A stretch of DNA of 64,000 nt from assembly GCA_943369525.1 (NCBI GenBank), contig CALRNL020000004.1:143863-207862 (forward strand), read 5' to 3'. Below are positions 25,895-34,800 of this stretch, one piece after another. The position numbers and the translations under genes are program-made. Under the pieces are notes generated by a model. The model worked only from the letters and a program-made list of their open reading frames with translations. It was not told the DNA's origin and ran no database searches. The number at the start of each line of letters is the position of its first letter. The stretch's first letter is position 1. Origin of the DNA: BAIKAL-G1 sp943369525. GTDB lineage: Bacteria > Cyanobacteriota > Cyanobacteriia > PCC-6307 > Cyanobiaceae.

Positions 25895-25936
25895 TCCAAG
25901 CTAGGGACCATATTCGTTTGGGGGTGGCCTGCGTTA

Positions 25937-26707
25937 ATGAGCAATTTCCCGCTTGAGATCTGCTCCGCAGATCCATTCAATGCAGAGCTGGTTTACCGCA
26001 GCGGCCCTGGCCGTTTTCATAGCCAGAGCAGCTGGCTTGATAGTTGGCATAGCTTCAATTTTGCCGGTCACCATGATCCGCAATGGAGTGGTTTTGGTCC
26101 GCTTCTGGTGATCAACGACGACCGCATAGCGGCGGGCCAGGGTTTTGGCATGCACCCCCACCGGGACATGGAGATCATCACGGTGATGGTGGAGGGTGCC
26201 TTGAACCACCGCGATTCGATGGGCCACAGTGCCACGCTCATGGCCGGAGAAGTGCAACGGATGAGTGCCGGCACGGGCCTTGTCCATAGTGAAATCAATG
26301 GCGGCGAGGCTGCCTGCCGGCTTTTGCAGATCTGGATTGAACCCAGCCATAGGGGCTTGGCCCCCAGCTACGACCAGAGGGCCTTTCCCCAGGCCGAGGA
26401 CTGGACGGCCCTGGTTGATCCCGAGGGCCTGGGCGGGGCGATGGCGATCCAGCGGCGGGTCCGCCTGTGGCGCGCTTGTCCCGCTGGCTACGGCCGGCTC
26501 GGCCTACCCCTGGCGGCTGGAACCAGGGGCTGGATCCAGGTCATTGCCGGCAGCCTGGCCGTGGCTGCCCACTCTGGGCTGCCCCACTCCCTCGGGGTCC
26601 CGGGATACCTGGCCCAGGGCGATGGCCTGGGCTTCCGTGCCGGCCAGCTTGCGTCCCTCACCGCCGATCGCGATGGGGCTGACCTGTTGCTCTTTGAACT
26701 GGGCTGA
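25937..26707 (+). CDS. Pirin family protein (bicupin)
   Basis: A 256-residue pirin. The N-terminal cupin has the metal-binding histidines in GFGMHPHRDMEIITVMVEG and LNHRDSMGH, then MSAGTGLVHSEING with the His/Glu pair. Pirins of this YhhW-like kind bind Fe and some have quercetinase activity; the physiological substrate in cyanobacteria is unknown. The C-terminal cupin is degenerate. A compact hairpin follows the stop. Confidence 0.92.
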   Translation: MSNFPLEICSADPFNAELVYRSGPGRFHSQSSWLDSWHSFNFAGHHDPQWSGFGPLLVINDDRIAAGQGFGMHPHRDMEIITVMVEGALNHRDSMGHSATLMAGEVQRMSAGTGLVHSEINGGEAACRLLQIWIEPSHRGLAPSYDQRAFPQAEDWTALVDPEGLGGAMAIQRRVRLWRACPAGYGRLGLPLAAGTRGWIQVIAGSLAVAAHSGLPHSLGVPGYLAQGDGLGFRAGQLASLTADRDGADLLLFELG

Positions 26708-26711
26708 TGGT

Positions 26712-26729
26712 GGGGTCCCGAAGGACCCC
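26712..26729. terminator. Bidirectional hairpin between pirin and DUF938 genes
   Basis: ggggtcc (26712-26718) pairs perfectly with ggacccc (26723-26729) around a cgaa tetraloop. The two flanking genes converge here, only 42 bp apart. T runs are weak on both sides. Confidence 0.6.
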
Positions 26730-26749
26730 CTTAGCGGAGGGTCCGGGCT

Positions 26750-27358
26750 TCAATCCCGTTGAAAGATCAAGGTGCGGTTCTGGGCCGGCATCGGCTGGTC
26801 CGCTTTGGCCATGAGGCCCTGGGCCTCGGCCCAGCGTTTGATCTCCTGGGCATCCCGCAGACCCATGGCCGGATTGAGGCTGCGCAGCTCGGCATCGAAG
26901 CCCGCGTTGCTGGCCGCCGTGTGGATGCCACCGTCCTGGAAAGGGCCGTAGAGCAACAACAATCCGCCAGGGCCTAGTCGTCTGGCGGCACCCGCCACCA
27001 GGTTGGCCACCGATGACGCCGCCATGATGTGGCAACTGTTGGCGCTGAAGACCGCATCAAACCGCTGCTCGGGCCAGTGATCGGTTTGGTCCACATCGAG
27101 CTCCTGCGGATTTGCCACCCGGGCACCTGGGGCCAAGCCACCGCGCCCTTCTAGGGCAACCCGTTCCGCCAGATCCTGGAGGGTTTCGCGTCGGTCACTC
27201 GGGTGCCATTGCAGTCCTGCCAGGGCTCGGGCAAAGAAAATGGCGTGTTGACCGCTGCCAGAGCCGATCTCCAGCACGCGGGCGCCTGGGGGCAGCCATT
27301 GGCTTAACAGGTCCAGGATCGGCTGCTGATTGCGCTCACAGGCTTGGGAATGGAGCAA
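26750..27358 (-). CDS. DUF938 SAM-dependent methyltransferase-like protein
   Basis: A 202-residue class I methyltransferase fold: ACERNQQPILDLLSQWLP (hallmark of DUF938), VLEIGSGSGQHAIFFARALAGLQWHPSD (SAM loop), FDAVFSANSCHIMAASSV, LLLYGPFQDGGIHTAASNAGFDAELR, GLRDAQEIKRWAE. Substrate unknown. The start is a TTG at 27358, directly before the conserved N-terminus, with no better codon nearby. Confidence 0.88.
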   Translation of the reverse strand: MLHSQACERNQQPILDLLSQWLPPGARVLEIGSGSGQHAIFFARALAGLQWHPSDRRETLQDLAERVALEGRGGLAPGARVANPQELDVDQTDHWPEQRFDAVFSANSCHIMAASSVANLVAGAARRLGPGGLLLLYGPFQDGGIHTAASNAGFDAELRSLNPAMGLRDAQEIKRWAEAQGLMAKADQPMPAQNRTLIFQRD

Positions 27359-27483
27359 GGCGATCGTGGCGACGCTTCAACCAGCTTGCGGGACCGGCGC
27401 CCCAGGGCGGTGCCGACCTGGGGCAAGGCTGGATGGGCTGGTGCCCCTGGCTAGAGCGTTCCGATCCGCCCCTTCGCGCAGCC

Positions 27484-27750
27484 TCAGGCGCGTAGGGGGC
27501 AGAGCAAGAGATCTGGCTGGCGAATCGTGCGCCAGTCTCCGCTGGGGGTGCTCACTTCCAGGCCGATCGGACAGCTGCCCCCATCGGGCCCGAGAGCTTC
27601 AAGCCAGGTCACCGCATCCTGCCAGGCCTCCTCCAGGCTGGAATAGCAACCATCGAGTTGGGGATGGGGGCGGCGGAAGGGATCGATCAGGCGATAGGCG
27701 CGGGGGTGGCCGGGAGTTTGTCCAAACGCTGAGACCAAATGGTTAGGCAT
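27484..27750 (-). CDS. Small hypothetical protein
   Basis: An 88-residue frame starting at ATG 27750 (open to an ATG at 27765). It reads as a folded domain: YRLIDPFRRPHPQLDGCYSS, LEEAWQDAVTWLEALG, PIGLEVSTPSGDWRTIRQPDLLLCPL. The layout suggests a strand, a helix and two strands, as in small picocyanobacterial proteins of unknown function. No motif allows a role to be named. Confidence 0.65.
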   Translation of the reverse strand: MPNHLVSAFGQTPGHPRAYRLIDPFRRPHPQLDGCYSSLEEAWQDAVTWLEALGPDGGSCPIGLEVSTPSGDWRTIRQPDLLLCPLRA

Positions 27751-28034
27751 CTTTTTTAGCCCCAAGGGAAAAGCAGCCTGGGGCTTGTGCCGCCTGGCCC
27801 GTTGTCACATTGGCTACGCCATGTGCCGTCGGGTCGGTCCTGGGGCGGATGGGCGGCGTTGTTGCTGCACGGGTTTGCTAGCTGGCTGCTGAGGGGTTTT
27901 TGGGGACCCTTGGCGTGGAATCTGCAGATCCATGGCTAGGGCCCCGGATTTGATCTGGGATGGATGCCCGGCGTTGGGCTTGGCACCAGGATCGACGTTG
28001 CTGGGCTTGCTGCTGGCTTGAAAGGCTCCGCCGA

Positions 28035-29384
28035 TTAGGCGATCTCTTGATGATCGTGGTCGTCGTTGATTTTGGCGTAGTCAACGGATGCCAAAATCTT
28101 GGCGATTTGCTCACCCCAGTCCTCCAGCTGCTGGTCAACTAGTTCCCGGCCATTATCGTTAATGGCGATAATCCTCTTGATGACAGGAACGCTGATAAAG
28201 CCTTCTATCGTGCTGCATTTGCCGTGCAGGGCCTGGAGGATTGCTGTGCGCTGGGTAATGCAATGGTAGGGTTCAAATTGTGGGTAACTAAGTTTCATTT
28301 TGAAGAGGATGTAGCTCCTCAGCCCAAGCAAGGCAACCTCGGCTTCCCGTTTGCTCAACTTGTCTGGCAGGGCTTGGCGTGTCGGGGTTGGGTTGGCGCC
28401 CTGGCCTGGGCTCGGGGGTGGAAGTGGTCTGCTGGCGAGGCCGCCCGGGGTTGTGGCTTGGGAGATGAAGCAGTTTTCGATCCGGGCCCCCTGGCCCTCA
28501 ATCCGTTCTAGGGACTGGCTGACGGTAAAAAAGTGTCGTTTGCTTTCATTCATGCCGCGCAGCAATTCCAGCAGAACGGGCGCCAGCTGCGCCGAATCCC
28601 CTTGCGCGCCGGACATCAGGGCGTTCAACGAAGCGATCGACGGGGTTTGATCACTGCCGGTTTTGGTCGGGTCCGGACTACCAGCACCACTGCCAGCCTC
28701 AGGGCTGACCAGCTGGTTCATGATTTCATTGAGGGATTGGGAGCAGTCATCATTGGGAATGGCAAGCATGGCGTTGAAACAGGGCGCATAGCCCTGCAGC
28801 GACCAGGCAATCGTTTGCATGCAGTCTGAAATTCTCACGGCGCAACCGGTGGCCGCAACGGCAGTGGCCAGGGAAAAATCTTGAATATCGAGATGTTCGT
28901 CATCATTTCTGGCTGTGCGCAGAAAGAAGGCGCAGGAGCGGATTTCCCACATGTTGCGAGCAACCCCTAGCAGCTTTTGCTTGGAAATGCCAATACGATC
29001 GATGATGAATTGCTCATCTTTTTTCTCGGCGAAGAAATTAATGCTGGAGATGAGGGAGTTGGAGCGGCCAAAGTTTGGGCTTGGCCGTTTCTGATCCCCC
29101 GGAATACGCTCAACAATGGAAACTGATTTGAGCGATTCTTCCAGGATTTCAATTTCGATCGGTTCGTCAATAAAAATGCCCTCGAATAATTGGGCTGAGC
29201 GTCCTAGGTCGCCGCGCCTGCCACTGGCGATCTGGATCGCCCTGCCGTAGTCTTCCGTATTGCTACCCCAGACTTTATAAAGCAAGTCGATTAGGATTTG
29301 ATAGGAGAAGATGATTTGCTGGGAAAGGAAGCTCCTGTTGCGACGGGTCAGGAGCTCGTCGAGGATTGTTTGCGAATGAACCAT
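28035..29384 (-). CDS. Unknown 449-residue protein with an RX4H (HEPN-like) motif
   Basis: I do not recognise this gene. It is an intact frame, more AT-rich than its neighbours. The N-terminal third is helical (SQTILDELLTRRNRSFLSQQIIFSYQILIDLLYKVWG). Around residues 138-190 a long helix, GVARNMWEIRSCAFFLRTARNDDEHLD, carries R159-NDDE-H164, the RX4H spacing of HEPN-type RNases, followed by an Ala-rich helix with CAVRISDCMQTIAW. A disordered Pro/Gly/Ser linker (about 228-345) separates a C-terminal helical domain with LSKREAEVALLGLRSYILFKM and HGKCSTIEGFISVPVIKRIIA. No transmembrane segment or signal peptide is seen. The gene stands alone; HEPN assignment is a hypothesis. Confidence 0.7.
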   Translation of the reverse strand: MVHSQTILDELLTRRNRSFLSQQIIFSYQILIDLLYKVWGSNTEDYGRAIQIASGRRGDLGRSAQLFEGIFIDEPIEIEILEESLKSVSIVERIPGDQKRPSPNFGRSNSLISSINFFAEKKDEQFIIDRIGISKQKLLGVARNMWEIRSCAFFLRTARNDDEHLDIQDFSLATAVAATGCAVRISDCMQTIAWSLQGYAPCFNAMLAIPNDDCSQSLNEIMNQLVSPEAGSGAGSPDPTKTGSDQTPSIASLNALMSGAQGDSAQLAPVLLELLRGMNESKRHFFTVSQSLERIEGQGARIENCFISQATTPGGLASRPLPPPSPGQGANPTPTRQALPDKLSKREAEVALLGLRSYILFKMKLSYPQFEPYHCITQRTAILQALHGKCSTIEGFISVPVIKRIIAINDNGRELVDQQLEDWGEQIAKILASVDYAKINDDHDHQEIA

Positions 29385-29803
29385 GGCCGAATTCGTTGGG
29401 CGCCCTTGAACAAGAATATCGCATTCGCCCAGCGGTTGCTAGCTAGTCCACACCCGAATCAGGTTGTTCACTTGACCTAGGTCGATACCTAATTGGGTTG
29501 CAGCTGGGGCTCGACTGGGCCCGTCGGCTTGCCCCCAAGTCGCCCCCACATATTGGGAGCAAGGGGCTGGCGTAGCCGTTAAGTAGCTTTTGCCAATTTT
29601 GCAATACCAGTTGATTCGGATTTCGCTTCCCGGGGCTGGGCGGCGTCAGGGGCGCCCACAATCGAAGCCTTCGTTGGCTCAGCAAAGGGCCGACGCGCCT
29701 ATTTCTGGGTACGGGCTGGCTGCCGGTTCAGCCGGCTTTGTCGTCCAGGGGTGTCGGTTCTCCGGTCTGGCTGGGGCCAGCCCCCCCATCCCTTGTTCTG
29801 CGC
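29385..29803. other. Intergenic region, nothing recognised
   Basis: About 420 bp upstream of the unknown 449-residue gene and downstream of the DUF192 gene. Only short, unconvincing frames are present. The promoter of the leftward unknown gene must lie here; on the minus strand a TATTCT sequence about 45 bp before its ATG is a weak candidate. Confidence 0.4.
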
Positions 29804-30262
29804 CTAGGGCCGCGCTGGGCCCTTGATCTGGATCACCGCTCGGGTGCCCACGGTGATGCCGAGGGCCCCCGCCTGGCCAGCGCCCAGTTCCACCACCCCA
29901 TCGGATGGGGCTTCGGGGCCGTAGGTCGGACAGGGCAGCTTCAGGCAAGGAGCGGCGTTGGCTTCGATGGCGATCACCTGGCCTTGGTGCAGAAACACCA
30001 TGTCCAGGGGCGCGGGCGTGCGGTGCATCCAGAACTTCAACGGTCTGGCCGGCTGAAACGGAAACCACATTCCCCTTAGGGGTGCCAGGGGAGGCCGCCC
30101 CATCAGGCCCCATTGCTGCTGTTGGGGGGTGGCGGCCAGCTCCAATTGAATGCAGGCTGGCTTGGGCTTCTGGAGCCCTGCCGGTTGGCTCACCAGGCAC
30201 CATTCGGCGCCGATGGGCAGGAACTGGGGCGGGGCCGAGGGCGCTGCGGGGCTAGGGCTCAT
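29804..30262 (-). CDS. DUF192 family protein
   Basis: A 152-residue protein with the DUF192 core: IQLELAATPQQQQWGLMGRPPL, RGMWFPFQPARPLKFWMHRTPAPLDMVFL, GQVIAIEANAAPC, SDGVVELGAGQAGALGI. DUF192 proteins are small beta-barrels, often exported; their function is not established. There is no clear signal peptide here. The ATG overlaps the stop of the regulator gene by 4 bp. Confidence 0.9.
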   Translation of the reverse strand: MSPSPAAPSAPPQFLPIGAEWCLVSQPAGLQKPKPACIQLELAATPQQQQWGLMGRPPLAPLRGMWFPFQPARPLKFWMHRTPAPLDMVFLHQGQVIAIEANAAPCLKLPCPTYGPEAPSDGVVELGAGQAGALGITVGTRAVIQIKGPARP

Positions 30263-31071
30263 GGTTGCTCAGGACAGGCGGCTTGGGGGTTGGCTGGCGC
30301 CGAGGGATCGGCTGCCCCGGTTGCGGGGCGCTGGTGGCCCTGGGGCGCTTGCTTGGGCGGAGCCTTGGAGAGGGTCTTCGGCACGCTCTCGGCTAGGCAA
30401 TAACCCTGGCCACGCACGGTGTGGATTAGGCGCCGTTCGCCCTCCAGTTCCAATTTCTGGCGCAGGTAGCGCACGTACACCTCAATGATGTTGCTGGCGG
30501 CACTGTCTTGATCGGGCCAAACCACCTGCAGGATTGTGTCGCGGCTGACCACCTCGCCCGCCTGGTCCAGCAGCAGTTGCAGCAGGGCAAATTCCCGGGC
30601 CGTGAGGGCCAGGGACCGCTGGCCGCGCCAGGCTTCTTGGCGCCCGGGCACCAGGGACAAATCGGCCAAACGCAGCCGATCGTGGCGGGCTGCGCTCCGT
30701 TTGGCCAAGTTGGCATGCAGCCGCAACCGCATCAAAAGGTCGCTCGGGCCGGCCGAGGACAGCCAAAAATCGTGGGCGCCCCAGCTGAGGCTCTCGGAGC
30801 GGCCTAGGACGCTGTCGATTTCGATATCGAGCAGCAGGGGAATCGCCGGAAACTGGCGCCGCAACTGGGGGATGGCTCCGGCCTCCTCCAGCGCTAGCAC
30901 CACTAAATCGGGTGTTCCCCAGCTGCCGGGGTCCTGGGGGGCGCCCTTAAGGCAGCCATAGCCGGATGCCTCCAGCCGGGGCGCCAGGCTCTGGCTGGAG
31001 GTCCCCAGCAGCAACAGGGTTGGACCGCGGGCGGCGCTGGCGGGGGGTGCCGGGCGAGGGGAGGCAGTCAA
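30259..31071 (-). CDS. OmpR-family regulator with degenerate receiver domain
   Basis: The C-terminal winged helix is clear: LALTAREFALLQLLLDQAGEVVSRDTILQVVWPDQDSAASNIIEVYVRYLRQKL then RLIHTVRGQGYCL. The N-terminal receiver-like domain is degenerate. Where the phosphoacceptor Asp should follow strand 3, the sequence is PDLVVLALEEAG, with Ala at that place, and the acidic pair at the start is missing (GPTLLLLGTSSQ). It is therefore likely phosphorylation-independent. It starts at a TTG at 31071; a stop lies in frame upstream. A Pro/Ala-rich tail ends the protein. Coupled to the DUF192 gene. Confidence 0.85.
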   Translation of the reverse strand: MTASPRPAPPASAARGPTLLLLGTSSQSLAPRLEASGYGCLKGAPQDPGSWGTPDLVVLALEEAGAIPQLRRQFPAIPLLLDIEIDSVLGRSESLSWGAHDFWLSSAGPSDLLMRLRLHANLAKRSAARHDRLRLADLSLVPGRQEAWRGQRSLALTAREFALLQLLLDQAGEVVSRDTILQVVWPDQDSAASNIIEVYVRYLRQKLELEGERRLIHTVRGQGYCLAESVPKTLSKAPPKQAPQGHQRPATGAADPSAPANPQAACPEQP

Positions 31072-31099
31072 GGAGAAGCAGTTAAGGAGAAGTAGTTAA
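31058..31099 (-). repeat. Three 14-bp tandem repeats over the regulator start
   Basis: Plus-strand units: 31058-31071 ggggaggcagtcaa, 31072-31085 ggagaagcagttaa, 31086-31099 ggagaagtagttaa. Units 2 and 3 differ at one base; unit 1 has diverged and contains the TTG start codon on the minus strand. The array sits exactly at the 5' end of the regulator gene, where an operator or translational control element would be expected. Confidence 0.7.
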
Positions 31100-31156
31100 A
31101 GGGAAGCCAGGGTGAGCAGAAGCCGTTGGGAGCGGGGTTTGCCGCCCCCAGGGGGG

Positions 31157-32071
31157 TTAGCCAAGCCCATTGCCGGGTTTGGCCACATGGGGCAGGCCCC
31201 AGCCCAGTTTGTTGCGCAGCACTTGGAAGAACTCCTGGTTGGCCAGGCGCACAAAGCGCACCCCATGGTCGCTGCGGCGGATCAGGACCCGATCTTCAGG
31301 CCACACGTAGCAACCGGCGCTGCCATCCACCACCATCATCAGCCGCTCCGGCGTGGCCGGAAACACCGTGACCGGTTCGCGATCACTAAACACCAGGGCC
31401 CTGGAGGCCAGGGAATGGGGCGCGATCGGGGTGAGCTGCAACACCGGGCAATCAGGTGTGATCACCGGGCCGCCGGCGCTGAGGGCGTAGGCGGTGGAGC
31501 CGGTGGGGGTGGAGAGGATTACCCCATCGGCGGCGATATCCACCGGGGCGTGGCGGCCGATGGCGATCTCGAAATGGCACATGCTGGTGAGCGGTTCCCG
31601 GTGCAAGGCCATCTCGTTGAGGCAGAGCACCTCCCAGCGCCGCTGCTCGCCTCGCATCACGCTCACCACCAGCATGGTGCGCTCTTCCACGGTCCAGTCG
31701 CCGGCAATCACCTGGTCGAGGGCCTGGTCCAGTTCCGGCAGGTAGGCCTCGGCCAGGAAGCCCAGGTGGCCGGTGTTGATCGTCAGGATTGGCACGCCGA
31801 TCGGCGCCGTCTGGCGGGCCGCCGAAAGCACGGTGCCATCGCCGCCCAGCACGACCGCCAGCTCCAAATCGCTGCGGAAACTGGCAGGTACACAGGCCGC
31901 ATAGCCCAGGGTGCGCAGGTGCTGGTCCGGGTTGGCGAAGCCCACCATGCCGCCGGCGCTGCTCACCCGCAGCACCTCGTAGCCCGCCTCTGCCAAACGC
32001 GACTCAATCGTGTCGGCGGTGTGCAGGGCCAGGTCCTTGCCGTCGTTGACGATCAGTCCGACGCGGGGCAC
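31157..32071 (-). CDS. nadK: NAD kinase
   Basis: Phosphorylates NAD to NADP. The 304-residue protein has the GGDGT motif in LAVVLGGDGTVLSAARQTA, TINTGHLGFLAEA, CLNEMALHRE (NE motif), and DGVILSTPTGSTAYALSAGGP, with the conserved Asp and Gly-rich loop. A GTG at 32071 starts translation. It lies downstream of pheS on the same strand with a gap of about 100 bp. Confidence 0.96.
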   Translation of the reverse strand: MPRVGLIVNDGKDLALHTADTIESRLAEAGYEVLRVSSAGGMVGFANPDQHLRTLGYAACVPASFRSDLELAVVLGGDGTVLSAARQTAPIGVPILTINTGHLGFLAEAYLPELDQALDQVIAGDWTVEERTMLVVSVMRGEQRRWEVLCLNEMALHREPLTSMCHFEIAIGRHAPVDIAADGVILSTPTGSTAYALSAGGPVITPDCPVLQLTPIAPHSLASRALVFSDREPVTVFPATPERLMMVVDGSAGCYVWPEDRVLIRRSDHGVRFVRLANQEFFQVLRNKLGWGLPHVAKPGNGLG

Positions 32072-32169
32072 CGATCGTGGGCAGGGGGCCTAAGGAGTTT
32101 ATGGGTGGAGGGTCCCAAGCGGCTCGCCGCAGCGGCGAACCCCAGCGAATGGCTCCCTAACCTTGATCC

Positions 32170-33177
32170 CTAAAACTGCTCCAGGAAGCGCAGGTCGCTG
32201 GTGAACAGGCGGCGGATGTCATCGATGCCGTGGCGCACCATGCAGAAGCGCTCCACCCCCAGGCCTGCGGCGAAGCCACTCCACCGGTCCGGATCCAGGC
32301 CCAATCCCTCGAGCACCGCCGGATCCACCATGCCGCAGCCCATGACCTCCAGCCAACGGCCACGCCACTGCACGTCCACCTCGGCGGAGGGCTCGGTGAA
32401 GGGGAAATAGCTGGCCCGAAAACGCACCGGTAAGTCGCCAAAAAATTGTTGTAGGAAGGTGGTCACCGTGCCGCGCAGGTGGCTGAAATCGAGCCCCTCA
32501 TCAATCGCTAGCACCTCCACCTGGTGGAATACCGGTGAGTGGGTGGCATCCACCGCATCGCGCCGGTAAACCCTCCCCGGGGCTACGATTCGCACCGGCG
32601 GTGGGTTGTTTTCAAGGTGGCGAATTTGCACCGGGGAGGTGTGGGTCCGCAGTAATTCGTTGGCGGACAAATAAAAGGTGTCCTGCATGTCCCGCGCCGG
32701 GTGGTGCGGAGGGATGTTCAAGGCGGTGAAGTTGTAGTGGTCCGTTTCGATTTCCGGGCCCTCTTCGACCCGGTAGCCAAGGCCCGCAAAAATATCAACA
32801 ATTTCCTCAATTGTGCTAACAAGCGGATGGCGATGACCGGGCAGAATGAAGCTGCTGGGGGCCGTGACATCAAGGGTTTCCTGGCTGATGCGCTCCCCTA
32901 GGGCCGCCGATTTCACCGCTTCGAGCCGCTGGCTGAGCAGGCCCTGGACCAGCTCCTTGAGCACGTTGGCCCGCTGACCCATCAGGGGCCGCTCCTCGGC
33001 CGCCAGCTTGCCCATGGCCCCGAGCACGGCCGAGAGTTGGCCCTTTTTGCCCAGCAGGCCCACCCGCAGGCTTTCCAGGTCGCTGGCGCTGTTGGCGGCG
33101 GCGATGGCATCGGCGGCCTGGGCTTCGAGCTGCTCCAGCTGGCCAGTGAGCTCCTGCAGGCTGGGGGTAGCGCTCAC
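32170..33177 (-). CDS. pheS: Phenylalanine-tRNA ligase alpha subunit
   Basis: Catalytic subunit of the heterotetrameric PheRS, 335 residues. It has the N-terminal coiled-coil arm (QELTGQLEQLEAQAADAIAAANS), motif 2 in HQVEVLAIDEGLDFSHLRGT followed by RFRASYFPFTEPSAEVDV, and motif 3 GFAAGLGVERFCMVRHGIDDIR. HPLVSTIEEIVDIFAGLGY and HPARDMQDTFYL are typical of class II PheRS. The start is a GTG. Divergent from surE, 80 bp apart. Confidence 0.96.
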   Translation of the reverse strand: MSATPSLQELTGQLEQLEAQAADAIAAANSASDLESLRVGLLGKKGQLSAVLGAMGKLAAEERPLMGQRANVLKELVQGLLSQRLEAVKSAALGERISQETLDVTAPSSFILPGHRHPLVSTIEEIVDIFAGLGYRVEEGPEIETDHYNFTALNIPPHHPARDMQDTFYLSANELLRTHTSPVQIRHLENNPPPVRIVAPGRVYRRDAVDATHSPVFHQVEVLAIDEGLDFSHLRGTVTTFLQQFFGDLPVRFRASYFPFTEPSAEVDVQWRGRWLEVMGCGMVDPAVLEGLGLDPDRWSGFAAGLGVERFCMVRHGIDDIRRLFTSDLRFLEQF

Positions 33178-33257
33178 ACAGATGTTGCGTTCAGAACCGG
33201 AGCTTAAGCAGCCACCCCCCTACCGTTCTGGCTGAACCCAGCGCCAGCCGAGCCGCG

Positions 33258-34052
33258 ATGGCCCCTTTGCGGATTCTGATCAGCAACGACGACGGGGTGT
33301 TCGCCGCCGGCATCCGCGCCCTGGCCGCCGAAGCCGCCCGCCGTGGCCACCTGGTCACGGTGGTTTGCCCGGACCAGGAGCGTTCGGCCACCGGCCATGG
33401 CCTCACCCTGCAGACGCCCCTGCGGGCCGAACGGGCTGATGCCTTGTTTGGCGAAGGGGTCACCGCCTGGGCCTGCAGCGGCACCCCGTCGGACTGCGTC
33501 AAGTTGGCCCTGTTTCGCCTGCTCGATGGGCCGCCCGACCTGGTGCTCTCGGGTATCAACCACGGCCCCAACCTCGGCACCGATGTGCTCTATTCCGGCA
33601 CGGTGTCAGCCGCCATGGAGGGCACGATTGAGGGCTTGCCGGCCCTGGCCGTGAGTAGTGCTGATTTCCAGTGGCGCCAATTCGAGCCAGCGGCGCGCCT
33701 GGCCCTGGATGTGGCCGAACACACCCACGCCCAGGGCTGGCCGGAGGGCCTGCTGCTCAATCTCAACGTGCCGCCCTTGCCGGAGGGCTCGATCGGCCCC
33801 CTGCGTTGGTGCCGCACGGCGGTGCGCCGCTACATCGACCAGTTCGATAAGCGCTCCGACCCCAGGGGGCGCACCTATTACTGGCTGGCCGGTGAGGTGG
33901 TTGATGACATCGACGCGGCCGTGGCCGGTCCGCCCGACTGGCCGACGGATGTGGCCCATGTGGCGGGGGGGGGCGCGTCCCTCTCCCCATTGCAGCCGGA
34001 ATTGTTCTGGCGTGGCAACCCGGCGGCCCTGCCGGCCCTGCCGGTTCAGTAG
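33258..34052 (+). CDS. surE: 5'-nucleotidase SurE
   Basis: Metal-dependent nucleoside 5'-monophosphate phosphatase. ILISNDDGVFAAGIRALAA carries the conserved Asp-Asp metal ligands, VVCPDQERSATGHGLTL the active-site Ser/Thr, then GTPSDCVKLAL and LVLSGINHGPNLGTDVLYSGTVSAAMEG. The length of 264 residues is normal. Its stop converges with the DUF3611 gene, 12 bp away. Confidence 0.95.
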   Translation: MAPLRILISNDDGVFAAGIRALAAEAARRGHLVTVVCPDQERSATGHGLTLQTPLRAERADALFGEGVTAWACSGTPSDCVKLALFRLLDGPPDLVLSGINHGPNLGTDVLYSGTVSAAMEGTIEGLPALAVSSADFQWRQFEPAARLALDVAEHTHAQGWPEGLLLNLNVPPLPEGSIGPLRWCRTAVRRYIDQFDKRSDPRGRTYYWLAGEVVDDIDAAVAGPPDWPTDVAHVAGGGASLSPLQPELFWRGNPAALPALPVQ

Positions 34053-34064
34053 GCAGCTCGCCCC

Positions 34065-34649
34065 TCAGCTGGCGTTGGGGCGATAGATGCGTTGCAGCAG
34101 CCACAGGCTGATGCCCAGGCCAATCAGGTGGGCGAACAACACCTGGGTGTTGCTAAGCACCGAGAGCATCTCGATCGAGGTGATCGGGTAGCCCATCAGG
34201 TTGGGGCGTCCCCCAGGCAAGGCCATCTGGCCGCCGATGAAGCCCGGCACCTGCATGGAGGCCTGCACAAATAGGCTGCCGGCCATAGCCTGGTAGCCCA
34301 AGGCAGCCAGGGTCAGCCCCACCAGGTCGGCGAATAGGCCCCGCTTAATCAATTTGGCGGTTTCGCCCTTGCTTGGCCGGGCGGCGCTGTTGAGGGCCCG
34401 GCCGCAGCGCACCTCCAGCCAGCTTTGCCACAGGCTCCAGAGCAGCACCAGAAACGCCAGGGTTGTCATCGAGAGGCCCGGGCCCAGGCCCAGGGCGCGG
34501 TCGCCGCGGCCGGCCAGTTGGCCGCCGATGTTGTTGAAGATCAGCACCCCCACCACCACCACGGCCAGCACCAGCTGGATCCAGAAGCGCGCCCAGCCGA
34601 CGCGGCGCAGGGCGGCCGAGATGAGCTGGAGATCGAGGCGGTCGGCCAT
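34065..34649 (-). CDS. DUF3611 family membrane protein
   Basis: A cyanobacterial/plastid membrane protein of unknown function. With the ATG at 34649 (MADRLDLQLISAALRRVGWARFWIQLVL) it has 194 residues. Four hydrophobic segments: WIQLVLAVVVVGVLIF, MTTLAFLVLLWSLWQSWLE, FADLVGLTLAALGYQAMAGSLF, and TQVLFAHLIGLGISLWLLQ. The frame is open to 34697 but the extra 16 residues are not family-like. Confidence 0.85.
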   Translation of the reverse strand: MADRLDLQLISAALRRVGWARFWIQLVLAVVVVGVLIFNNIGGQLAGRGDRALGLGPGLSMTTLAFLVLLWSLWQSWLEVRCGRALNSAARPSKGETAKLIKRGLFADLVGLTLAALGYQAMAGSLFVQASMQVPGFIGGQMALPGGRPNLMGYPITSIEMLSVLSNTQVLFAHLIGLGISLWLLQRIYRPNAS

Positions 34650-34800
34650 CGGGAGGGGGCAGGGGCGGCAGGGCCGCGAGCCGCCCAAACTTGCCACGGC
34701 CCCGCTGGCTTCGGCCAGGTTTGGCCCCTGGCGGCCCTAGGCGCCGCCCCTAAAGCTGCCATGGGAGAATCGACGTCACGAGGGTGACGGTGGTTCGAGC

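Noticed and set aside
27766..28034. Possible small gene downstream of the unknown 449-residue gene
   Set aside because: Only an 86-residue frame antisense to the 3' end of that gene; no protein-like features.
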